Part shown: piece after piece, positions 1-6,858 of the stretch
Position numbering within the stretch: the first letter of the stretch is position 1
Layout: each line of letters starts with the position of its first letter
Origin: JBAXPV01 sp037132075
GTDB taxonomy: Bacteria; Bacteroidota; Bacteroidia; Bacteroidales; CAIXZF01
Direction of reading: 5' to 3'
Assembly: GCA_037132075.1 (NCBI GenBank)
Contig: JBAXPV010000043.1
Span: 1 to 31,242 of the forward strand
DNA length: 31,242 nt
Notes under the pieces: generated by a model
Seen by the model: the letters and a program-made list of their open reading frames with translations, nothing else
The model's database searches: none
Told to the model about the DNA's origin: nothing
Program-made: the position numbers and the translations under genes

Positions 1-1
1 C

Positions 2-370
2 AACCTCAAAGGCTATGAAGACTTTGCTAAAAAAGCCAGCCCGGGTGATATTATAATGACTTCCAAGAACTTTGGGGCAGGCAGTTCCAGGCAACAAGCC
101 GTTGATTGCTTTATTTCAATCGGAATTCAGTGTATTCTCGCAGAATCCTATGGTGCTATTTATGAACGAAATGCGATCAATGCAGCCTTCCCGATTTTAA
201 CCTACAAACCAGAAGTGATCTCTGAAATAGATATTAAAGATGGTGACAGGATTAAAGTGGATATGATTCAGGGAACCATGACAAATCTTTCGAATGGGAA
301 AAGCAGCAACATCGATAAATTCACCGATGTTCAAATCTCGATTTATCAAAAAGGTGGGCTCTTAGGTTAG
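2..370 (+). CDS. leuD: 3-isopropylmalate dehydratase small subunit, 5'-truncated by the window edge
   Basis: The reading frame is open from base 2 and ends at the TAG at 368-370, so only the C-terminal ~122 residues are present. It carries the aconitase-swivel signature FGAGSSRQQAV, the loop that in LeuD/aconitase small subunits binds substrate carboxylate, followed by the conserved AESYGAIYERNAINAAFPIL segment. The family works with LeuC to isomerise 2-isopropylmalate to 3-isopropylmalate in leucine synthesis in the cytoplasm. The form resembles the short (about 160 residue) small subunits, which also include homoaconitase-type enzymes, so substrate is inferred rather than shown. The upstream partner gene would lie outside the window. 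No lesion is visible in the part seen. Confidence 0.85.
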   Translation, partial: NLKGYEDFAKKASPGDIIMTSKNFGAGSSRQQAVDCFISIGIQCILAESYGAIYERNAINAAFPILTYKPEVISEIDIKDGDRIKVDMIQGTMTNLSNGKSSNIDKFTDVQISIYQKGGLLG

Positions 371-378
371 TTGCTTCT

Positions 379-511
379 ACTGCGTAAGGCTCCTTCAGAG
401 GCGCGGGGGCGCGGAGGATCGCAGGTTTTTTTTAATTTATTAGTAAACGTTGTGAATATTAATTCAGCGCAACTCTGCGTCTTTGCGGCTCTGCGGTGGG
501 CTCCACGCAGT
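379..511. repeat. Intergenic repeat element with 8-bp-period arms and inverted ends
   Basis: The spacer after leuD is bounded by the inverted heptamers ACTGCGT (379-385) and ACGCAGT (505-511). Inside, a left arm (400-425) repeats as GGCGCGGG, GGCGCGGA, GGATCGCA, and a right arm (473-496) repeats as CTCTGCGT, CTTTGCGG, CTCTGCGG, both with period 8. The middle is A/T-rich. The stretch can be read as a 66-codon frame, but the composition is that of a repeat, not a protein. Similar 8-bp units occur elsewhere in the window with other sequences. It is probably an interspersed non-coding repeat. Confidence 0.55.
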
Positions 512-525
512 GTTGAAAAATTTTC

Positions 526-556
526 TTGCGTTTTGGTTTCGTTTATAATAATTTTG
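526..556 (+). promoter_or_regulatory. Bacteroidota-type promoter upstream of the M43 pseudogene
   Basis: TTG (526-528), 20 bp spacer and TAATTTTG (549-556) match the -33/-7 pattern of the Bacteroidota primary sigma factor (TTG-N19/20-TAnnTTTG). The predicted transcript would begin just before the signal-peptide-like codons of the pseudogene at 578. Confidence 0.5.
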
Positions 557-577
557 AACGATTCTAAATAAGCATCT

Positions 578-1245
578 GTAAATAAAACTACTTTCCCCCT
601 AATAACCTTGATATTATTGGTATTCGGGTTAATGAACCATGGTTTTGCCCAGTCCCCTCAAGTTCGTGATTGCGGCACCATGCAACATCTGGGGTGATGA
701 TGGCACAGCATGTACAGGCACCGACAATTGTACTGATACACCAAACCAGGCTGGTGCCAACACCGGCTGCCCGGCATACCCTCATGTAACTTGCAGTAAT
801 TCTCCAACAGGTGATATGTTTATGAACTTCATGGATTACAGCAACACAGGCAGCCAGAAGAAAATAAAAATTACATTAACGAACCTAGTGGCTGATTATG
901 ACCTAAGCTTATACAAATCCAACGGAAGCCTGGTCAGCACTTCTCAAAACGGAGGCTCCACCAGTGAAAGTATTGTTTACAACAATGGCGCCGTTGGCAC
1001 ATACTATATTAAGGTATATGGATATAACGGAATTTTTAATGCCTCAAACTGTTATACCCTTCGTGCATCGATTCAGGGAAATAATTTCAAAGGAATGGAC
1101 CCTGACTGGTCTTCAGAAACCGACACACCCATGGGAATGACGCTTTTTCCAAATCCTTCATAATGACAAAATTGCCAAAGGACTTTACCTTATTGAAGCC
1201 AAAGGAAAGAACAATATGTTCCAGCAAAAACTGATCATGGAATAG
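578..1245 (+). pseudogene. Deletion-eroded paralogue of the adjacent M43 metalloprotease with T9SS tail
   Basis: Pieces of one secreted protease are present in two or three frames. From 578 a frame without an ATG reads a signal peptide (ITLILLVFGLMNHGFAQ) followed by RDCGTM, matching the QRKCGTM of the intact neighbour after its own signal peptide. It then jumps, around 683-692 and with a frame change, to NIWGDDGTACTGTD...NFMDYS, which corresponds to the region just after the zinc motif. A second jump leads into the PPC beta-domain (KIKITLTNLVADYDLSLY). The frame stops at 1161-1163 right after FPNPS, and the end of a T9SS sorting domain (KGLYLIEAKG...QQKLIME) continues in another frame to TAG at 1243-1245. 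The HEXXH catalytic segment is missing. An upstream promoter and a downstream hairpin remain. Confidence 0.85.
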
Positions 1246-1261
1246 CAATAATTTATTCGTC

Positions 1262-1300
1262 AAAAAAGGGCTGTACCACGATCTGGTGCAGCCTTTTTTA
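1262..1300 (+). terminator. Rho-independent terminator after the M43 pseudogene
   Basis: GGCTGTACCA (1269-1278), loop CGATC and TGGTGCAGCC (1284-1293) form a 10-bp stem with one G-U pair, preceded by six A and followed by TTTTTTA. It separates the pseudogene transcript from the promoter of the next gene. Confidence 0.8.
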
Positions 1301-1301
1301 T

Positions 1302-1309
1302 TATCTTTG
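1302..1309 (+). promoter_or_regulatory. -7 element for the M43 metalloprotease gene
   Basis: TATCTTTG is a perfect TAnnTTTG match about 47 bp before the ATG at 1357. No clear TTG -33 element is seen at the usual distance. It abuts the preceding terminator. Confidence 0.5.
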
Positions 1310-1356
1310 CACAGCTTTTTACACCCCCAATATAGTCATCAAAGCATCCTGAAACA

Positions 1357-3282
1357 ATGAAAAAATTCTTACTAATCCTGATTGCTGTTATCCTTGGCTT
1401 CAACTTTTCGTATGCCCAACGTAAATGTGGAACGATGGCGTATTGGGAACAACAAAGAGCGCAAGACCCAACACTTGAAAGTAAGAGAATCGCCCTGGAG
1501 ACATGGACCCAGGAAATGATCCTGGCTAAAAAGCTAAGTCTGGATACGGTGAGCAATACAATTTATATCCCCATTGTTTTCCATATTGTCTATAAAACTG
1601 CTGCACAAAATGTCTCTGATGCCAGGGTCCAAGAGCAGTTGGATTATATGAATACTGATTATGCTGGTCTTAATCCGCATACCATGTACTTGTTTGCCGC
1701 AAATCTGAAAGCAAACACCAAAATTCAATTTTGTCTTGCCCAACGCAAACCTAACGGGACCGCAACTAATGGGATCGAGAGAAGGCTTACAACTGTTTCT
1801 TCCTTTAATACCAATAACAACGTAAAAAAATACACTACAGGTGGACTGGATGCCTGGGATGTTTCAAAATATATGAATGTCTGGGTATGTAATGAATCCG
1901 GTGGTATCCTGGGTTACGGACAGTTTCCTTCCAGTGGAATCAATTCTACCTATGGTCTTGTTTTACATTTTGAAGCCTTTGGCCATACAGGAGCAATAGC
2001 TCCTTACGATTACGGTGGAACAGGTTCCCACGAATTTGGACATTGCTTTAACCTATATCACATCTGGGGTGATGACAACGGAGCCTGCACCGGGACCGAT
2101 TATTGTGCTGACACGCCAAACCAGGCAAGTGAAAATTATGGTATGCCTACATTCCCTCATGTTACTTGCAGCAATGGCCCTCTTGGCGACATGTTAATGA
2201 ACTTTATGGATTATTCTGATGACCTCGCCTATGCGAACTTCACCCCAAACCAGGTTGATCGGATCGCTGCTTTGTTTTTACCAGGTGGTCCCTTATTTTC
2301 ACTGACCACTTCTAACGGTTGCCTGCCTCCCTCATGCGATGTTCCTTCCGGAATCAACACAACTCCATTTGGCTTTACCAATGCCATTCTGGCCTGGACC
2401 CCTACTGCCCTTCAAACAAGTGTTCTTATTCAATATCATATCCAGGGTGATACAAACTGGACTGACACAACGCTCACTGGCGCAAGTGTAAATTCTCTCA
2501 CTCTGAACAACTTACAAGGTGGTGTTTATTATGAATGGCAGATAAGCAGTTTTTGCTCTACCGACACTAGTGCCTTCTCTTCACCTTCTGTATTTTTTAC
2601 TGCACAGTGTGTTGATACCTATGAGCCAAATAACTTAATGTCCTTAGCCAATCTAATCGGCATCAATGAAACCAATGACACCATCAATGCCTTGTTGAAT
2701 ACACATACCGACATCGACTGGTACCGTTTCGGGATGACCAACTTTAAAAATGTACATATTCGTCTGGAAAGTCTCCCTGGTAATTATGACCTAAGGGTAT
2801 ACCGCAGTAATGGAGTTCTTTTAATCAAATCAACACTTCCAGGAAATGCAAATGAAGAAGTAGTTTTACACAACCTGAAAAACGGTAATTATTACATTCG
2901 GATCAGTGGTGCAGACAGTTCAAATGTTGCCTGCTATTCATTGTTCCTTGAAAGAAACAACACCCCCGTTCCTGTTGATCATCGTTCTTATAACCTGGAA
3001 ACACCAGGGACAGGAAATGCACGTATCGGCACTCCAGCCTTGGGAATCTATCCGAATCCAGCCAAGAATGAAGTGAGTATATCTATGTATAGTGAATCAA
3101 ACACTACAGCGCTTGTGAACCTACTCGACCTGACAGGCAGAGAATGTTTGGCCAAATCATTCACTCTTACTGAAGGAGGCAACATCATGAAACTGGATCT
3201 TTCATCTATGGTTGCAGGATTATACCTGGTGAAGCTTACTCAAAACGGTCAGATTTCTTATAATCGCCTCGTTGTAAAATAA
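1357..3282 (+). CDS. Secreted M43 (cytophagalysin/pappalysin-like) zinc metalloprotease, T9SS cargo
   Basis: This 641-residue protein starts with a signal peptide (MKKFLLILIAVILGFNFSYAQ). The zinc site is HEFGHCFNLYH at residues 225-235 (His225, Glu226, His229, His235), and NFMDY further on is the Met-turn, which together identify the metzincin family M43. A fibronectin-III-like module lies at about 330-415, a PPC (pre-peptidase C-terminal) beta-domain at about 418-530, and a type A T9SS sorting domain from LGIYPNP at 562 to the end (GLYLVKLTQNG). The family cleaves extracellular proteins; the tail predicts export through the outer membrane and surface attachment or release. The usual glycine of HEXXHXXGXXH is Asn232. 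A broken paralogue lies immediately upstream, indicating a former tandem duplication. The exact substrate is unknown. Confidence 0.92.
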   Translation: MKKFLLILIAVILGFNFSYAQRKCGTMAYWEQQRAQDPTLESKRIALETWTQEMILAKKLSLDTVSNTIYIPIVFHIVYKTAAQNVSDARVQEQLDYMNTDYAGLNPHTMYLFAANLKANTKIQFCLAQRKPNGTATNGIERRLTTVSSFNTNNNVKKYTTGGLDAWDVSKYMNVWVCNESGGILGYGQFPSSGINSTYGLVLHFEAFGHTGAIAPYDYGGTGSHEFGHCFNLYHIWGDDNGACTGTDYCADTPNQASENYGMPTFPHVTCSNGPLGDMLMNFMDYSDDLAYANFTPNQVDRIAALFLPGGPLFSLTTSNGCLPPSCDVPSGINTTPFGFTNAILAWTPTALQTSVLIQYHIQGDTNWTDTTLTGASVNSLTLNNLQGGVYYEWQISSFCSTDTSAFSSPSVFFTAQCVDTYEPNNLMSLANLIGINETNDTINALLNTHTDIDWYRFGMTNFKNVHIRLESLPGNYDLRVYRSNGVLLIKSTLPGNANEEVVLHNLKNGNYYIRISGADSSNVACYSLFLERNNTPVPVDHRSYNLETPGTGNARIGTPALGIYPNPAKNEVSISMYSESNTTALVNLLDLTGRECLAKSFTLTEGGNIMKLDLSSMVAGLYLVKLTQNGQISYNRLVVK

Positions 3283-3315
3283 AGGACAAGAAAGCTGGTC
3301 TTTTAATGTAATTAT

Positions 3316-4770
3316 CTATTCTCTTTCGGAAGCCTTATACAAACCAAAGGAAGAAATTCCTGGCGCTGCCCTCAAGCCATTGATAACAATTTTAACCTGG
3401 TTTGTTTCAACAGCAGGAATACGGATTAGTCTTTTATACCCTATCGTAGTCCCTTCTGAAATTGATTTCCATTCATCCTTGATCTTCGCATAAATTACGA
3501 AAGAAGAAATCCGTTGGCCGAGTCGAATCGGCTCCTGGAGCATAATACGATTAAAACATTTCCTACCCTTAAGAGAAACAATAATTTCTGCAGTATTTTT
3601 TTTGTCCTCGGAAATCCAGAAAGTTGCATTGTCTGCATCAAGAATGTCTTCTATGTTTCTCACTGATTTTGTGGCAGTTATAGCCATTGCATCCTTAACC
3701 AGGTTATGCTGAAAAGTCTCGTCCAGGATGCGTCTGAACTCAATGAGATTTCGTTTATCGCGTTCGCCTATACATCCGTGCTGGTCTGGCGGAATGTTAA
3801 GAAGCAATAATGCATTCCTTCCAACTGATTTATAATACAGATCAACCAGCTCCCTGGCAGTCTTCACCAGGGTATCTTCCAGCTGGTGATAAAACCATCC
3901 CGGCCTGACAGACACGTCGCATTGACCAATCACCCATTGCTTCCCGGCACTGTCACCCTGATTCAAATATTTTGTGTCGGAAGCTCCAATCACAAGTTTG
4001 TTCGTATTAATGGTCGACCAAAATGTCTCCCCTGCATAACCGTTTTCATTTCCTATCCAATGGATGTCGGGACCGGCATCCGAAAAAATCATAATCTTTG
4101 GCTGAAGATGTTTTGCAATACCAATGGTTTTATCCCATTCATAATAAGTTGCCGGATCAATTTTCCGCTCATCTTTAGCACCACCATAAAAACCACTACC
4201 TCCATTGGCACCGTCGAGCCAAAGCTCATTCACATCACCATAGTTTGTCAAAAGCTCTGTTAACTGATTCCGGTAATAATTGAGATATTCCTTTGTCCCA
4301 TAATCCTTATGATTTCGATCCCAAGGCGACAAATACAATCCGACTTTAAGATTTTGCTTCCGACAGGAATTCACAAACTCCTTTACAATATCACCCTTAC
4401 CATTTTTATAAGGACTGTTTTTTATACAATGATCTGTAAATTGACTTGGCCAAAGGCAAAATCCATCATGATGCTTGGCAGTCAATATCAATTCTCCAAG
4501 ACCTGCCTGTTTCGCAACCGACGCCCATTGATCCGTGCTCAAGTTCGTTGGCGAAAACAGGATCGGATCTTCATCGCCAACCCCCCATTCCTTATCAGTG
4601 AATGTATTCATATTAAAATGGAGGAATCCAATCACTTCCATTTCCTGATACCTCTGCTGTGCCTCACTTGGCAGCACAAGATTCTCTTCACTGTTATTTA
4701 CCTTGTCATCACTCACAAATAGAAATGAAGACAATAAAACAACACTAATAATTAAAAATAATATTTTCAT
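3316..4770 (-). CDS. GH29 alpha-L-fucosidase, exported
   Basis: A 484-residue protein with a hydrophobic N-terminal signal segment (MKILFLIISVVLLSSFLF). The catalytic TIM barrel shows GH29 hallmarks: MEVIGFLHFNMNTFTDKEWGVG, the AKHHDGFCLWPS strand, GLYLSPWD, and ELWLDGANGG, whose Asp186 is the expected nucleophile. WIGNENG probably holds the acid/base glutamate, as in subfamily B enzymes that cut branched alpha-1,3/1,4 fucose. Residues from about 360 to the end resemble a degenerate F5/8 type C (CBM32-like) beta-sandwich. The enzyme probably removes terminal fucose from host or algal glycans in the periplasm. It lacks a T9SS tail, unlike the proteases nearby. It is the last gene of a minus-strand run beginning with the M6 protease, 61 bp after the CDGSH gene, and converges with the M43 gene. 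Confidence 0.9.
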   Translation of the reverse strand: MKILFLIISVVLLSSFLFVSDDKVNNSEENLVLPSEAQQRYQEMEVIGFLHFNMNTFTDKEWGVGDEDPILFSPTNLSTDQWASVAKQAGLGELILTAKHHDGFCLWPSQFTDHCIKNSPYKNGKGDIVKEFVNSCRKQNLKVGLYLSPWDRNHKDYGTKEYLNYYRNQLTELLTNYGDVNELWLDGANGGSGFYGGAKDERKIDPATYYEWDKTIGIAKHLQPKIMIFSDAGPDIHWIGNENGYAGETFWSTINTNKLVIGASDTKYLNQGDSAGKQWVIGQCDVSVRPGWFYHQLEDTLVKTARELVDLYYKSVGRNALLLLNIPPDQHGCIGERDKRNLIEFRRILDETFQHNLVKDAMAITATKSVRNIEDILDADNATFWISEDKKNTAEIIVSLKGRKCFNRIMLQEPIRLGQRISSFVIYAKIKDEWKSISEGTTIGYKRLIRIPAVETNQVKIVINGLRAAPGISSFGLYKASERE

Positions 4771-4831
4771 CTATCAATGTTTAAAAAAATGGCCATGGAT
4801 CAGCAAGGGAACATATTACAAATAACAAATA

Positions 4832-5071
4832 CTAAGGTAATTTATGACTTCCATCACAAAAAGGCGCATTCTTTGTATGGGTGCACATACATAAAGTGTA
4901 CAATCCTTCCGCTTCTACCTGGTAGCGGACGGGCTCAACGTCACTCATCACATGTGAATTATCGCAATATGGAGAATCATCAGATAAGCCACAGGCGCAC
5001 CACATCAGTCTTTGACCTTTTAAAAGTGTCAAGGTCTTTGGCCCGTTTGAAGCCTTTTTTTCATTTTCCAT
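4832..5071 (-). CDS. Double CDGSH iron-sulfur domain protein
   Basis: A 79-residue soluble protein made of two CDGSH modules: Cys25, Cys27, Cys36, His40 (CACGLSDDSPYCDNSH) and Cys61, Cys63, Cys72, His76 (CMCTHTKNAPFCDGSH). Each Cys3-His set is the known ligand pattern for a redox-active, pH-labile [2Fe-2S] cluster of the mitoNEET/MiNT family. Bacterial members are small cytoplasmic proteins of unclear role, probably in electron transfer or Fe-S handling. It has no signal peptide although it sits between two exported proteins, 28 bp after the 584-residue protein gene and 61 bp before the fucosidase gene, so co-transcription is likely but a shared function is not evident. Confidence 0.93.
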   Translation of the reverse strand: MENEKKASNGPKTLTLLKGQRLMWCACGLSDDSPYCDNSHVMSDVEPVRYQVEAEGLYTLCMCTHTKNAPFCDGSHKLP

Positions 5072-5099
5072 AGTACAATCAATCAGTTATAATAACTAT

Positions 5100-6854
5100 T
5101 TAATTACTTATAGTATCATTAATTTTAAATATCATAAAATTATCTATTCCAAGATTCTTAAACACATAATCATTCCATATCTTTAATTCCGCAAAATTAT
5201 CACCCGACTGCGTTTTCTTCAGATATAGGGCTGTCTGTGCCTCGATGGTCTCAATAGTCAATTTATAGATTAAATCTATTTGTTCTTTATTATGGGAAGA
5301 CTCACGAAGCTTTTTATCCATATTTCGTCTTTCAATTTCGTAAATATCAAAGAATATATTCAGGAAACAATTGCTTGTTTTTTCTTCTGTAAGTTTATAA
5401 AATGAATCAAAAACATCGAAAACTGTTGCTGAAAAACAATGCAAAGAATCCCCGATTTCGTTGACATCAAGAAACACCTGAGCCTTAAATTGGTACAAAT
5501 CAGCTTTTACCTTTTGAACATTTAGATTGACTAATGAATCCTTACAAATACTATTTTTCTTCAGCGAGAGCCTACTTGTGTCAGACCAATAGACATAATT
5601 ATCTTCAAAGAACTTTCCATGGACCAGGTTCAATTTGTTGATTGGAAGATCAGCATCCAATTTATGGTTATAGTTTAACAAAAGGCCATTTTTTTTAAGA
5701 AAACTTAGATTTTCCGATTGTTTACGGGTGTTAAGCAAACCATTACTATGATTCCAAAAGCTCGCATTATATGGGAAAAAGGTGATTTTTCTGTAATCAG
5801 ATTGTGTTACATCATAATCAAAATAGGGTAAAATGAAAGGCTTTTCCAAATCATAAAAATACATCACACCTTTAGTTTTGACATCCCGTTGAAATTCCTT
5901 TTTCTTGAATATAAGACTATAGCTAAAGTTCAAGTCATGAAGGATACCGGCCTTATCATTCAGTTCATATGTCTGCATGATACTTATGGAGACACTATCA
6001 ATAGAAGTTTTGGGCCACATCGGCAGAAAAGGATGTGTTTTAAGATTTTCTCCGGATAATGTTACTTTCAATAACGTATAAGTAGATTTGTCGATCCAAA
6101 CCTCCCCATGAAACGAATTGCCATCATTGATCCTGGGCGAGAAAGCAATATGATAAACGGGGCTTCCACTTTCATAAACCGCAATCATCTTCAACAAAAA
6201 GTGATGTCGCATTTTATTTTTTGAGAATTGAAAAGGGATTTTGGGCAGGTATTCATTGTTGTGAGTCAGGTTGAGATAGGTAATTGCTCTTGATGTATTC
6301 ATGCTCACGAAATATGAGCTATCGCTTGTTACAGCAAGTCCGATGCGCCCGTTTTTTAAATTAAGTTCTTCAATAGAATTTCCGTTGAAAGTGGCGTTAT
6401 AATAACACGCTAACATTTCAACGATTTGTTTTTGATATTCTGTTTCCAGGTTGAAATAAGCTTTTGCCTGGTGCGACAGGCTTCTATTGATACGCTCTCT
6501 GCATTCTTGCATAATGTCGAAAAGGTAATCGTCATCAGCATGTATAACGACTTCATCAATTAAAATATCTTTTGGTTCAAGAAAAATAAGCGGTCTGTTT
6601 AAGATGGAGGAAGCGACCAATGTCTTCGACTTATAACCCAGGAAAGATATAACGATGGAATCTTTCTCCGAATTTACGTTGATGCGAAATCCCCCATCTT
6701 CATTGGCGATACAGCTCGTCTTCGTTGATTTCAGGGTAATACCGCAAAATGACAATGGTGCTTTTCTTTTCGAATCCCTTACAGTGCCCTGAATGCTTAT
6801 CTGGGCGAAACCAGAAAGAGAATAGAAAAATAAAACGACGAATATTGTCCGCAA
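5100..6854 (-). CDS. Exported protein with N-terminal carboxypeptidase-regulatory-like (CarboxypepD_reg) domain, function unknown
   Basis: A 584-residue protein with a signal peptide (MRTIFVVLFFYSLSGFAQ) followed at about 20-100 by the beta-sandwich seen at the start of SusC/TonB receptors and many Bacteroidota surface proteins (ISIQGTVRDSKRKAPLSFCGITLKST...FLGYKS). The remainder has alternating aromatic and polar strands (for example a repeated pattern around VYHIAFSPRI...EVWIDKSTYTLLKVTLSG), which resembles the lipoprotein- or porin-like beta-structure proteins that follow this domain in the group, but no enzyme motif is recognised. No T9SS tail is present. It begins 4 bp after the stop of the M6 protease gene and so shares its transcript. 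A role at the cell envelope is inferred only from the signal peptide and domain. Confidence 0.75.
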   Translation of the reverse strand: MRTIFVVLFFYSLSGFAQISIQGTVRDSKRKAPLSFCGITLKSTKTSCIANEDGGFRINVNSEKDSIVISFLGYKSKTLVASSILNRPLIFLEPKDILIDEVVIHADDDYLFDIMQECRERINRSLSHQAKAYFNLETEYQKQIVEMLACYYNATFNGNSIEELNLKNGRIGLAVTSDSSYFVSMNTSRAITYLNLTHNNEYLPKIPFQFSKNKMRHHFLLKMIAVYESGSPVYHIAFSPRINDGNSFHGEVWIDKSTYTLLKVTLSGENLKTHPFLPMWPKTSIDSVSISIMQTYELNDKAGILHDLNFSYSLIFKKKEFQRDVKTKGVMYFYDLEKPFILPYFDYDVTQSDYRKITFFPYNASFWNHSNGLLNTRKQSENLSFLKKNGLLLNYNHKLDADLPINKLNLVHGKFFEDNYVYWSDTSRLSLKKNSICKDSLVNLNVQKVKADLYQFKAQVFLDVNEIGDSLHCFSATVFDVFDSFYKLTEEKTSNCFLNIFFDIYEIERRNMDKKLRESSHNKEQIDLIYKLTIETIEAQTALYLKKTQSGDNFAELKIWNDYVFKNLGIDNFMIFKINDTISN

Positions 6855-6858
6855 GTTT

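Noticed and set aside
371..571. A 66-codon open frame directly after leuD
   Set aside because: Composed of repeat-type sequence with 8-bp period and no protein-like composition; no start context. Treated as a non-coding repeat.
3283..3315. Terminator between the convergent M43 and fucosidase genes
   Set aside because: AAAGGAC/GTCTTTT can pair over a 10-base loop with one G-U, but the stem is weak and no U-tract beyond the stem is clear.
4777..5073. Plus-strand open frame opposite the CDGSH gene
   Set aside because: Lies antisense to a gene with two complete CDGSH motifs; no motif of its own.
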